A model generated the notes under the pieces. It did not search any database and was not told where the DNA came from. It saw only the letters and a list, made by a program, of their open reading frames with translations. Both the position numbers and the translations under genes were made by a program. This document shows positions 1 through 8,107 of a stretch of DNA of 64,000 bases, piece by piece. Every line of letters begins with the position of its first letter. Position 1 is the stretch's first letter. The stretch comes from Clostridium luticellarii (lineage in GTDB: Bacteria; Bacillota; Clostridia; Clostridiales; Clostridiaceae). The stretch is from contig NZ_PVXP01000006.1 of the NCBI RefSeq assembly GCF_002995845.1, forward strand, positions 1-64,000. Reading direction: 5' to 3'.

Positions 1-146
1 AGACTGATTTCAAAGATAATTTGGATAGAATATCTCATAATGCCATGGAAGATGCTTGTACAGGAGCTAATCCTGCAAAAATAACTGAAGAAGAGATGAA
101 AAAATTATTCCAGTATATATATGAAGGAAAGAAAGTTGATTTCTAA
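1..146 (+). CDS. Iron-containing alcohol dehydrogenase, C-terminal end (partial)
   Basis: Only the last 47 codons are in the window, read in frame from base 3 to the TAA at 144-146. The peptide contains EDACTGANP, the hallmark near the C-terminus of class III iron-dependent alcohol dehydrogenases, including the alcohol dehydrogenase half of AdhE and butanol or 1,3-propanediol dehydrogenases. Family members reduce aldehydes to alcohols with NAD(P)H. The stub cannot distinguish a stand-alone enzyme from a bifunctional AdhE. The gene is closed by the terminator at 191-228. Confidence 0.75.
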   Translation, partial: TDFKDNLDRISHNAMEDACTGANPAKITEEEMKKLFQYIYEGKKVDF

Positions 147-190
147 ATGAATAAATTCCTGTTTATCTAGAACATATAACAAATTAATAA

Positions 191-228
191 AAACTGCTGC
201 AATTTGATTTTGCAGCAGTTTGTTTTTT
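191..228 (+). terminator. Rho-independent terminator after the alcohol dehydrogenase
   Basis: An 11-bp perfect stem (AACTGCTGCAA / TTGCAGCAGTT, 192-220) with a 7-nt loop is followed by GTTTTTT. Confidence 0.85.
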
Positions 229-435
229 AAAAAGAATATAGAACTTACCTGCATACTTGAAGATTATTTTAAAAATTATTATTTTCAGGAAAATATCACA
301 GAAGATGTAATATTATTTGATTACAAAATTTACTATGGGAAATCCACTACTCAAAATGCAATAAAGCTTTTAAGTATTTTAGGATATGGAGATAATATTG
401 TAGAGGGAGCTGGAAAAAAACAGCATCTTTTTTGA
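222..435 (+). pseudogene. Remnant of a MutS-like ATPase gene (C-terminal fragment)
   Basis: About 70 codons are open from the T-run of the preceding terminator to a TGA at 433-435. The peptide contains ILEDYFKNYYFQE, then ILFDYKIYYGKST, then NAIKLLSILGY, which resembles the C-terminal end of the ATPase domain of MutS-related proteins. There is no ribosome site and no credible start, because the frame begins inside a terminator stem-loop. The ATPase core that should precede it is absent. I read it as the 3' stump of a deleted gene. The family assignment is from memory of the motif and is moderate. Confidence 0.45.
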
Positions 436-589
436 AAAATGGTATATGAAAGAAAGAAAAAATTAAATGACTGCAGGGAGCTTTGGCAGGTTTTTATTAA
501 TTATTTTGCTGAAAATTGCAAAGCATCTGGTTTTTAATATATAATTAAAAGGGGTTGTAATATATCATAATAAGGAGGGAAAATCATAT

Positions 590-1531
590 ATGAAAGTGTC
601 TGCAGCAAAAGTTATTTTAAGTGAAGAAGATATACTCAGCATAGTCCAGGACTACCTAAAAATAGAAGGATTGCATATAGAGAACATAAGCATACAAGAT
701 ATGCTTATAATAAATGGCAGTTATAAGAGAAAGATAAATACTGCTTTTCAGGTTAAGATAGGACTGGGAAATGTAAGAGACAATATTATAAATTTAAAAA
801 TATTTGATTTGAAAATTTATAAATTGAAAATGCTGAAGAGTGTAAAAAATATTGCTGTAAAAAAAATATTGGAGGATTTTTCTCCATATGGAATAAATGT
901 GGATGGAGACAACGTAAATGTTGATTTGAATTTAGCTATAAAGCTCATACCTTATTTTAATCTTAAATTGACCAGAATGGAAATCTTGCCTAAAGCACTG
1001 GAAATAGAAGCAGAGAATATAAAATATGAAAAAGAGAAAAAATTTCCTCATATAAAAAAGAAAAAAAGTCCATTCATTTTAGGAGGTTATCACAGGTTTA
1101 GAGAAAAAATACTTCACAGAGTACCATCCAAATATGAAAAAATTATAGAATATGGGATGCTTGTCCCGGATATAATAACACTATTTTGGAGGCTGCTCAG
1201 GGATAAAAGAGTGAAGCTAAAAGTTAAGATTATGTTGACCGCGCTGACAGCTTATCTGGCAAGCCCCATAGATATATTGCCTGATTTTATACCTTTTGTA
1301 GGTAAAATAGATGATATCTCCGTAGCATTTTTTGCACTTAATATTGTAATAGATGAAATACCCGAAAAAATTATAATGGATAATTGGCCGGGAGAAGAAA
1401 ATATAATTTTAATTACGAAAGAAGCAGTGGAATATATTACAAAAATATTGGAAGGTAAAAATATATCAAAGATTTTAAAACAGATTCGGAATATATTTAG
1501 ATCCCGTCCTGTAAGTAATTGTGAAAATTAG
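590..1531 (+). CDS. YkvA/DUF1232 domain membrane-associated protein
   Basis: 313 aa, ATG start behind TAAGGAGGG. The C-terminal third (about residues 195-270) carries the DUF1232 (YkvA) signature: a hydrophobic helix, then YLASPIDILPDFIPFVGKIDD, then a second hydrophobic stretch. The N-terminal 150 residues form a charged alpha/beta domain with no family I recognise, possibly binding the membrane or a lipid. DUF1232 proteins are widespread and have no settled function. The gene stands alone, between a gene remnant and a small membrane peptide. The domain call is sure; the role is unknown. Confidence 0.75.
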   Translation: MKVSAAKVILSEEDILSIVQDYLKIEGLHIENISIQDMLIINGSYKRKINTAFQVKIGLGNVRDNIINLKIFDLKIYKLKMLKSVKNIAVKKILEDFSPYGINVDGDNVNVDLNLAIKLIPYFNLKLTRMEILPKALEIEAENIKYEKEKKFPHIKKKKSPFILGGYHRFREKILHRVPSKYEKIIEYGMLVPDIITLFWRLLRDKRVKLKVKIMLTALTAYLASPIDILPDFIPFVGKIDDISVAFFALNIVIDEIPEKIIMDNWPGEENIILITKEAVEYITKILEGKNISKILKQIRNIFRSRPVSNCEN

Positions 1532-1635
1532 TCTGTTTAAAAAAATCAAATTTGCATATCCTATTTAATATAATCAGATCTCCATTATATTAGAAATAAA
1601 TATTTTAGTAAAATCAAGAGAGGAGTAGGATATTA

Positions 1636-1788
1636 ATGCGTGGAAAATTTATAGCTGGTGCAATAATTGGAGCTGCAGTTGGTATGATGGCAGTGCCCGG
1701 ACTGAGAGGATCCAATAAAAGAAGAATAAAGAGGGCTTCAAGAAATTTAAAGAATACTGCAGATGAAATGACAAACTGGATGAAGTGA
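1636..1788 (+). CDS. Small YtxH-like membrane peptide (50 aa)
   Basis: A 50-codon reading frame starts with ATG 11 nt after GAGAGGAG. The first 25 residues form a glycine/alanine-rich membrane segment (GKFIAGAIIGAAVGMMAVPG), followed by a basic stretch with several Arg and Lys and an amphipathic tail. This layout is that of small YtxH-like stress or envelope peptides. It is followed directly by a terminator, so it ends a transcript. No function can be given from sequence. Confidence 0.6.
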   Translation: MRGKFIAGAIIGAAVGMMAVPGLRGSNKRRIKRASRNLKNTADEMTNWMK

Positions 1789-1801
1789 TGTTTAATGTAT
1801 T

Positions 1802-1840
1802 ATGATAATTTCAACATTGTTGAAATTATCATTTTTTTAA
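1802..1840 (+). terminator. Rho-independent terminator after the small peptide gene
   Basis: A 13-bp stem (ATGATAATTTCAA / TTGAAATTATCAT) with a 5-nt loop runs into TTTTTTT. Confidence 0.85.
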
Positions 1841-1865
1841 AAGATTTTCTTTTGTTATTAAAAAT

Positions 1866-1875
1866 ATGGTATAAT
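1866..1875 (+). promoter_or_regulatory. Extended -10 promoter for the XRE-TPR pair
   Basis: TATGGTATAAT contains a perfect TATAAT preceded by TGn, an extended -10. The -35 region is T-rich without a clear TTGACA. It lies about 80 nt before the first XRE-TPR gene. Confidence 0.45.
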
Positions 1876-1952
1876 AAAATAAATACTTATAGGAATTTTA
1901 ATCTGGTTAAAATTTGTGAGTTGCAGTGGTATATGCAGAGGAAGAGTGAATC

Positions 1953-3251
1953 ATGGAAATACTTTCTTTAGGAGAAAAAATAAAAAAAAGAAGAAAAGAA
2001 TTGAATATGACCTTAAAGGATTTAGCAGGAGATAGAATTACGCCTGGTCAGATAAGTTTGGTAGAATCAGGAAAGTCAAATCCAAGCATGGATCTTCTGG
2101 AATATTTGGCTGGAGAATTAAAGACTTCCATTGAGTATTTGATGGAATCAGAGGAAACTCAAGCGGAAAAAATTTGTATTTATTTTGAAAATATAACTGA
2201 ATCCTATATAATAAGTGAAAATTTAATTCAGGCGGAACAATATATTGAAAAAGCCTTATACTTTGCAGAAAAGTATGATCTGGAATATAGAAAAGCAAGA
2301 AACTTATATCTAAGAGGTAAGATCTATATGATGAAGGGTAATTACACAATCTCACAGCAGATTTTTCTGACGGCCAATGGAATATTCATCAAGAACAATA
2401 AGTATGAAGAAACTATAAAAACATTTATTAATTTGGGTAAGATTACAATGAGATTGAAATCTTATAATTCTGCCTGCAGTTATTTCCAGCAGGCAGAAAA
2501 TATATATAATGAAAATAAGATGGAAAATGATTTTTTGCTGGGAGAAATATATTATTATATAGCGTGTGCAAATTTCAAACTGGAAAATACAGATCAAGCT
2601 ATAAACTATTCCTACCTGGCAAAAGAAAAATTTAATCATATGAACAATAAGAAGGAATATGCCAGTACACTTTTTTTACTGGCGGAAGAGTATAGTAAAA
2701 AGGGTAATGTGGATAACGCCATAAAGTATTCCCGAAAGGCACTGGAAGTATATAAAAAATTAAAGGATACAATGAATATTGCAAAGATTGAAAATAATTT
2801 GGGAAAACTTTTTTATCAGTTTGACAACATTGAAGAGTCATTTATTCATTTAAACAAGGCGAAAGAGTTGAGAATAAAACTCAAGGACAGCGGTATCATT
2901 ACAACGCTTATAGATATTTGTGAAAATTATATAAAATTGAAGGATGTTGAGAATTCAAAAAAAATTCTTGAAGAAATAATGGACAAAGTGGACGAAGGCA
3001 ATAATAAAACTTTAGTGGATTATTATCTGTTGAAATTTAGAGTAGATATGCTGGAGTCCAATAAGAAGGAAGCAGAAAATACATTGATTATGGCATTGAA
3101 TTTTGCAAAGAATATGGATTATGTAGAGGAAGCCGCTAAAATATCAATAACATTGGGAAAATTTTATATAGAAAATAATTTAGACAGGGAAGCTGCTAAA
3201 TATTTAAATGAAGGTGTTGAAAATTTTAAGAAGATTGGAATGATTAAGTGA
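1953..3251 (+). CDS. XRE-family regulator with C-terminal TPR array
   Basis: 432 aa. Residues 1-65 are a Cro/CI-type helix-turn-helix (GEKIKKRRKELNMTLKDLAG, then ISLVESGKSNPS). From about residue 75 to the end the protein is a run of tetratricopeptide-like helix pairs (repeated YFEN, A..Y..KA, NLGKL patterns). This architecture is that of RRNPP-type and related Firmicute regulators, in which the TPR array binds a peptide or protein and controls DNA binding. The start ATG follows GAGGAAGAG. A paralogue begins 27 nt downstream, so the two are probably cotranscribed. No adjacent signal-peptide gene was seen. Target genes are unknown. Confidence 0.8.
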   Translation: MEILSLGEKIKKRRKELNMTLKDLAGDRITPGQISLVESGKSNPSMDLLEYLAGELKTSIEYLMESEETQAEKICIYFENITESYIISENLIQAEQYIEKALYFAEKYDLEYRKARNLYLRGKIYMMKGNYTISQQIFLTANGIFIKNNKYEETIKTFINLGKITMRLKSYNSACSYFQQAENIYNENKMENDFLLGEIYYYIACANFKLENTDQAINYSYLAKEKFNHMNNKKEYASTLFLLAEEYSKKGNVDNAIKYSRKALEVYKKLKDTMNIAKIENNLGKLFYQFDNIEESFIHLNKAKELRIKLKDSGIITTLIDICENYIKLKDVENSKKILEEIMDKVDEGNNKTLVDYYLLKFRVDMLESNKKEAENTLIMALNFAKNMDYVEEAAKISITLGKFYIENNLDREAAKYLNEGVENFKKIGMIK

Positions 3252-3278
3252 CTTTCAAATAAAAAATGGGTGATAATT

Positions 3279-4550
3279 ATGGAGATACTTTCTACAGGTG
3301 AGAGAATTAAGAGGGCTAGAATATACAAGGGATATACACTAAAAAGGTTATGTGATAATAAAATTTCTGTTTCAAAAATGAGCTGCATAGAAAATGGCAA
3401 AATAAAGCCTGAGCAGTGGATTTTAGAATTCGTGGCAGGCAAGCTGGAAATCGATATCGGATATTTAATGCAGGATGTTAAAAGTCAAATAATCAAGAAT
3501 ATAAATGATATATTAAAAAATCCTCCTACCGAGAATTATGAAAAAATACTTCGGTATAATTTAAAATTTGCTGAAGAATATTCTTATAATGACATATGTT
3601 TTAAAATAATGCATATTCTTTTTAATTATTACCTAAATAAAAACCAATTTCAAAAAATACAACTTATGATTTCCGCCTATTATGAATATCTTCAGAAGTG
3701 CTTTTCTAGTAAAATGGCATCGATTTACTATATGGATATTGCCAAATATTTTTATATCTCCAAAGAATTTTTTCAGGCTGTGAATTATTATGATAATGTA
3801 ATACAAATTTGCAGAGAAAATGGATATAATGAATATTTATTAAGGGCCATGTACTATAAAGACGTATGTTATATTTTTATGAAGGATTATGATAGTGCGT
3901 ATGAATTGGCAGTCAAAATTATGAATTTGTCACACCGTTTACAGAAAAATATAGAAGATGTGCGGATATACCATGTATTTGCTGTACTCTCATTGAAAAT
4001 GAATATAAATAAATTTCACAAATATGAAAAGAAAGTATATGAGTTATATGGAAATAATTTTAAAGGAAAATCCGAAGCAATGCTTGATTATTCCCGAATA
4101 TTGTTTGGCCTGGGAAAAAAACGAACGGCACTGAATTATTTGAATGGAGCATTGAATATATATCCCAAAGATGATATGGAAAAATTAGTGGATTTTGTGC
4201 TTGTAGGCGTGGATGTTTTGCTAAAAAACGAAATTCTGAAAAAAGCAGGCAGTGTATGCGACATAGCTTTGGATTATTCTATAAGTTTGAATAATATAGC
4301 TTTTATAGAAAAGGCATATTATTATAAGGCGTCAATATTATTAAAAGAAGGCAATTATATAAAGGGGGAAGTGTATATGAACCTTTCTTTAGATAATTTA
4401 CTCAAGTTTGGAACTAATAAGGAAATATATAACCGATATATGGAAATGGGTGAAATGTACTATAAAATGAATAATGTGCCTGAGTCCATTAAATATTTTA
4501 CTTTTGCTATCAGTTTAAGGGAAAAGTATGAACTTTCTTTAATTAATTAA
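3279..4550 (+). CDS. Second XRE-TPR regulator, paralogue of the upstream gene
   Basis: 423 aa from the ATG at 3279. An in-frame GTG at 3270 is possible, but GGGTGA then sits correctly for the ATG, and the N-terminus MEILSTGERIKR matches the upstream paralogue MEILSLGEKIKK. The helix-turn-helix covers residues 1-65 and is followed by TPR-like helices to the C-terminus (for example the last 50 residues, with YMEMGEMYYKMNNVPESIKYF). The two proteins are clearly related but diverged, as expected of an old tandem duplication. Their order ahead of clpB suggests, without proving, a link to stress or developmental control. Confidence 0.78.
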   Translation: MEILSTGERIKRARIYKGYTLKRLCDNKISVSKMSCIENGKIKPEQWILEFVAGKLEIDIGYLMQDVKSQIIKNINDILKNPPTENYEKILRYNLKFAEEYSYNDICFKIMHILFNYYLNKNQFQKIQLMISAYYEYLQKCFSSKMASIYYMDIAKYFYISKEFFQAVNYYDNVIQICRENGYNEYLLRAMYYKDVCYIFMKDYDSAYELAVKIMNLSHRLQKNIEDVRIYHVFAVLSLKMNINKFHKYEKKVYELYGNNFKGKSEAMLDYSRILFGLGKKRTALNYLNGALNIYPKDDMEKLVDFVLVGVDVLLKNEILKKAGSVCDIALDYSISLNNIAFIEKAYYYKASILLKEGNYIKGEVYMNLSLDNLLKFGTNKEIYNRYMEMGEMYYKMNNVPESIKYFTFAISLREKYELSLIN

Positions 4551-4616
4551 AATCTATTTTGAAAAATTCAAATGAAGATATACATATATGTAAATACTAA
4601 ATTAAAATAAACTGAG

Positions 4617-4662
4617 AAGGAGGAACTGTGTAAACACTTATTTAATTAAGGTTTGCACAATA
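4617..4662 (+). promoter_or_regulatory. clpB ribosome site separated from the start by a hairpin
   Basis: A strong Shine-Dalgarno AAGGAGG (4617-4623) lies 39-48 nt before any usable start. The gap holds a hairpin: TGTGTAAAC (4627-4635) pairs with GTTTGCACA (4651-4659, one G-U), extended by CTTA/TAAG around a TTTAAT loop. If folded, only 6 nt separate the Shine-Dalgarno from TTG 4663 and 9 nt from TTG 4666. It is not a CIRCE element, which would carry TTAGCACTC and GAGTGCTAA. Confidence 0.5.
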
Positions 4663-7266
4663 TTGTTGGTTATGGATATAAATAAACTTACAGTAAAGGC
4701 TCAGCAGTCAATAAATGAAGCACAACTTATAGCTGTAAGATACAATCATCAGCAGATAGATGTAATTCATTTATTTTCGGCTCTGGTATTTGATGAGAAT
4801 GGATTGATTCCAAATATATTTGGCAAGATGTCTGTAGATGTGAAGTCACTTGTAAATGAGACTGAAAATGTCTTGGATAAGATGCCAAAAGTATTGGGTG
4901 AAGGGGCACAGAGAGGCTCTCTTTATGCTGCCAGGAGATTTGAAGATGTTTTTGTAAAAGCAGAAAGCATAGCTAAAAATTTTAAGGATTCCTACATAAG
5001 TGTAGAGCATTTGATGCTCAGCATTATGGAAATCCATTCTGAGGATGTAGATGGGATACTAAAAAAATTCAATATAACAAAAAGTGCTTTTCTGGAAACA
5101 CTGTCTCAGGTTAGAGGCAACCAAAAAGTTGATACCCAGGATCCGGAGGGAACTTATGAAGCACTGGTTAAGTATGGTAGAAATTTAATTGAAGAAGCGA
5201 AAAAGAACAAGTTAGATCCTGTAATAGGCAGAGATGATGAGATAAGAAGAGTGGTTAGAATACTTTCAAGAAGAACTAAAAATAATCCCGTGCTCATAGG
5301 GGAACCAGGAGTAGGAAAAACCGCTATAGTGGAAGGACTGGCAGAGAGGATTATAAGAGGAGATATACCGGAAGGATTAAGGAATAAGATAATATTTTCC
5401 CTGGATATGGGTGCTTTAATTGCTGGAGCTAAATTTAGAGGAGAGTTTGAAGAGAGGCTGAAAGCTGTTTTAAAAGAGGTACAAAAAAGTGAAGGCAAAA
5501 TAATACTTTTTATAGATGAAATTCATACCATAGTTGGAGCTGGAAAGACAGAAGGTTCCATGGATGCAGGAAATCTGATAAAGCCAATGCTTGCCAGAGG
5601 GGAACTTCACTGTATTGGTGCTACTACTTTTGATGAATACAGAAAATATATAGAAAAGGATAAAGCACTGGAGAGGAGATTCCAGCCGGTTGTAATAGAT
5701 GAACCAACTGTGGAGGATTCCATTTCTATACTTAGAGGACTTAAAGAAAAATTTGAAATATATCACGGTATAAGAATTCATGACTCTGCCATAGTGGCAG
5801 CAGCAAAACTTTCCAGCAGGTATATAACAGATAGATATCTGCCGGATAAAGCCATAGATTTGATTGACGAAGCTTGTGCCATGATAAGGACTGAAATTGA
5901 CAGCGTGCCCACTGAAATGGATGATGTGAGAAGGAAGTTGTTTCAGTTGAAAATTGAAAGGGAGGCATTGTCAAAGGAAAAAGACAGCGCTTCTGTGGAA
6001 AGACTTAAAACAGTGGAGAAAGAATTAAATGATTTAAAAGACAAAGATAATGAATTGACAGCTAGGTATGAAAGGGAAAAATCCAACATAACAGGAGTTA
6101 GAAATTTGAAAAAGCAGCTGGATGAGGCAAAGGGACAAATTGAAAAGGCAGAGCGGGAATATGATTTGAACAAAGTTGCAGAATTGAAGTATGGAGTCAT
6201 ACCTAAGTTGGAGAAGAAAATAGCAGCAAGCGAGAGTAACATAAAAGAGAATAATAAAAATGCTATGTTAAAAGAAGAAGTTACAGAACAGGAGATATCG
6301 CAGATAGTGTCCAAATGGACTGGTATACCTGTAACCAGGTTGGTAGAGGGAGAAAGACAAAAACTTGTTAAGCTGGAAGATGAGCTTTCAAAAAGAGTTA
6401 TAGGACAGGAGGAAGCTGTAAAGGCGGTTTCTGATGCTGTAATAAGGGCAAGGGCAGGAATGAAGGACCCAAAGAGGCCCATAGGTTCGTTTATATTCCT
6501 GGGACCTACAGGTGTAGGTAAGACAGAATTGGCCAAAACTCTTGCCAGAACTTTATTTGACAGTGAGGAGAATATAATTAGAATAGATATGTCGGAATAT
6601 ATGGAGAAGTATTCTGTTTCAAGGCTCATAGGGGCTCCTCCAGGATATGTAGGGTATGAAGAAGGGGGTCAGCTTACGGAGGCAGTCAGAAGAAAACCCT
6701 ATAGTGTAATATTATTTGATGAAATAGAGAAAGCACATAATGATGTATTTAATATATTTCTTCAAATACTGGATGATGGAAGGCTCACGGATAATCAGGG
6801 CAAGGTGGTTGATTTTAAGAATTGCATTATTATCATGACTTCCAATATAGGAAGCAGCTATCTGCTGGAAAATAAAAGTGCTGTGGGAATAGACAAAAAT
6901 GTAAGAGACAGGGTAATGAATGATATGAAGTTGAAGTTTAAACCGGAATTTTTGAACAGGCTTGATGATATAATAATGTTCAAGCCATTGAATACGGAGG
7001 AAATTAAATCTATAATAGATATATTCCTGAAAGATATAGAGAACAGGTTAAAGGACAAGAATATCTATATAGAGATAACCGACAGGGCTAAAGAAGTTAT
7101 AGCATCGGAAGGATATGATCCGGTATATGGAGCCAGGCCTTTGAAAAGATATATGGAAAATGTTCTTGAAACTTCTATTGCCAAGAAAATAATCAAAGGC
7201 GATATTTATGGAGGCTGCAACATAAGAGTGGATTATAAAGACAAATTTGAGATAGTAAGGATATAG
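4663..7266 (+). CDS. clpB: ATP-dependent disaggregase ClpB
   Basis: About 867 aa, full length for ClpB. It has an N-terminal Clp repeat domain (1-150), a first AAA+ module with GEPGVGKT and [11 protein letters not shown], the coiled-coil M domain (about 410-530) that distinguishes ClpB from ClpC, and a second AAA+ module with GPTGVGKT, followed by the C-terminal domain ending in [11 protein letters not shown]. ClpB works with DnaK to dissolve protein aggregates in the cytoplasm. The start is unsettled: TTG 4663 or 4666 fits a hairpin-shortened ribosome site, while ATG 4672 gives the usual MDINKLT N-terminus but lies far from the Shine-Dalgarno. No CIRCE or CtsR operator was seen upstream. Confidence 0.95.
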   Translation: MLVMDINKLTVKAQQSINEAQLIAVRYNHQQIDVIHLFSALVFDENGLIPNIFGKMSVDVKSLVNETENVLDKMPKVLGEGAQRGSLYAARRFEDVFVKAESIAKNFKDSYISVEHLMLSIMEIHSEDVDGILKKFNITKSAFLETLSQVRGNQKVDTQDPEGTYEALVKYGRNLIEEAKKNKLDPVIGRDDEIRRVVRILSRRTKNNPVLIGEPGVGKTAIVEGLAERIIRGDIPEGLRNKIIFSLDMGALIAGAKFRGEFEERLKAVLKEVQKSEGKIILFIDEIHTIVGAGKTEGSMDAGNLIKPMLARGELHCIGATTFDEYRKYIEKDKALERRFQPVVIDEPTVEDSISILRGLKEKFEIYHGIRIHDSAIVAAAKLSSRYITDRYLPDKAIDLIDEACAMIRTEIDSVPTEMDDVRRKLFQLKIEREALSKEKDSASVERLKTVEKELNDLKDKDNELTARYEREKSNITGVRNLKKQLDEAKGQIEKAEREYDLNKVAELKYGVIPKLEKKIAASESNIKENNKNAMLKEEVTEQEISQIVSKWTGIPVTRLVEGERQKLVKLEDELSKRVIGQEEAVKAVSDAVIRARAGMKDPKRPIGSFIFLGPTGVGKTELAKTLARTLFDSEENIIRIDMSEYMEKYSVSRLIGAPPGYVGYEEGGQLTEAVRRKPYSVILFDEIEKAHNDVFNIFLQILDDGRLTDNQGKVVDFKNCIIIMTSNIGSSYLLENKSAVGIDKNVRDRVMNDMKLKFKPEFLNRLDDIIMFKPLNTEEIKSIIDIFLKDIENRLKDKNIYIEITDRAKEVIASEGYDPVYGARPLKRYMENVLETSIAKKIIKGDIYGGCNIRVDYKDKFEIVRI

Positions 7267-7293
7267 TAAATCTGTTAAAAGTAAATATTTAAT

Positions 7294-7438
7294 TAGGTGT
7301 TATTTTAATAAGTAAAAGGAAAAGTCAAATACTGCAGTCCACCGCTACTGTATGGAGGATGAAACTTTATCATGTCACTGGATGTATGTCCGGGAAGACT
7401 AAGGAGTAAAATGAATCTGAGCCAGGAAGCCTGCCTAA
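7294..7438 (+). ncRNA. Cobalamin (B12) riboswitch
   Basis: The conserved blocks are present in order: AATTAGGTGTT at the start, AAAAGGAAAAGTC, the B12-box core CAGTCCACCGCTACTG (7335-7350), CACTGG with GTCCGGGAAG, and the closing GAGCCAGGAAGCCTGCC (7419-7435). This is the adenosylcobalamin-type aptamer fold. It precedes the DUF3870 gene, with its start about 120 nt further on. The expression platform is unclear. A short UUCG-containing hairpin lies at about 7452-7466, before the G-rich ribosome site at 7545-7550. Such switches usually lower expression when B12 is plentiful. Confidence 0.88.
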
Positions 7439-7560
7439 TATATATATTGATTTCTTCGGGGGAAAGGAAAAATTATATGTTTTAAATTTGTAAATTGTGT
7501 TTTGAATTTATTACATTGGGTTTTATGACAATATATATATTTTTAGGGGGGTATGTTTTT

Positions 7561-7881
7561 TTGAAAAAAGATAATATATTTATTACGGGGTATGCAAAGC
7601 TTCCAAAGGGAATAACGGCAAGCCAGCTTTATGGCGGAGAAATTGTCATAGGAATTATTCTAAATAGATATTCCAGCAGAATATTGGATGCAGAGTGCTC
7701 TTTTGTAACGGATACAGCTAAAAAATATGCAAAGGAATTATTGGTAAACAAAGATTTAAATGATATTGATGAGATAATAGCTGACGTAGAGGATAATTAT
7801 TTTGGAATGGCAAAAAAATCTTTTATAGCGGTATTGACGAATTGCTATGAAAAGTATAGAATAATGGTAGATAGAAGATAA
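7561..7881 (+). CDS. DUF3870 domain protein under the B12 riboswitch
   Basis: 106 aa from a TTG at 7561, which sits 10 nt after TAGGGGGG; an upstream in-frame extension to 7495 is hydrophobic and has no ribosome site. The whole chain matches the DUF3870 pattern: IFITGYAKLPKGITA, then a conserved core (SSRILDAECSFVTDTAKKYAKELL), and YFGMAKKSFIAVLTNCYEKY near the end. The family is of unknown function; from memory it recurs near acyl-CoA, CoA-transferase and B12 enzyme genes. Here it lies between a B12 riboswitch and the B12-dependent mutase operon, separated from the latter by a terminator at 7948-7989. A role in mutase or substrate control is a guess from context. Confidence 0.7.
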   Translation: MKKDNIFITGYAKLPKGITASQLYGGEIVIGIILNRYSSRILDAECSFVTDTAKKYAKELLVNKDLNDIDEIIADVEDNYFGMAKKSFIAVLTNCYEKYRIMVDRR

Positions 7882-7909
7882 AAATTTAACAAGTTGCCAT
7901 TTTATTATG

Positions 7910-7932
7910 ATGTAAAGGTTACCCCTTTACAT
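7910..7932 (+). repeat. 9-bp inverted repeat, short hairpin
   Basis: ATGTAAAGG (7910-7918) and CCTTTACAT (7924-7932) are perfect inverted copies around TTACC, with no T-run. It may support the terminator just downstream or be an operator. Confidence 0.5.
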
Positions 7933-7947
7933 AGAATTAATAAAAAT

Positions 7948-7989
7948 AACGGCATTGGTATATTAATATATATACTGATGTCGTTTTTT
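7948..7989 (+). terminator. Rho-independent terminator between DUF3870 and the mutase operon
   Basis: AACGGCAT...GGTATAT pairs with ATATAC...ATGTCGTT around TAAT, giving about 15 bp with one G-U and a small internal loop, followed by TTTTTT (7984-7989). It should end most transcripts that start at the B12 riboswitch. Confidence 0.7.
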
Positions 7990-8107
7990 GATTTTAATAT
8001 ATTTGAATAAGAAAGAAGGGAGAATGAGGAGTATAAATTAAAAAATCTGATAAATACTATATTTTAAGATATATTTATGCTAATTATTGAGTAAAGAAGG
8101 GGATAGT

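Noticed and set aside
4571-4600. CIRCE or CtsR operator upstream of clpB
   Set aside because: Neither TTAGCACTC/GAGTGCTAA nor GGTCAAA repeats are present.
4628-4633. GTG-TAA start-stop directly after the clpB Shine-Dalgarno, as a regulatory minimal reading frame
   Set aside because: It is only 4 nt after the site and lies in the hairpin stem; it is equally explained by chance.
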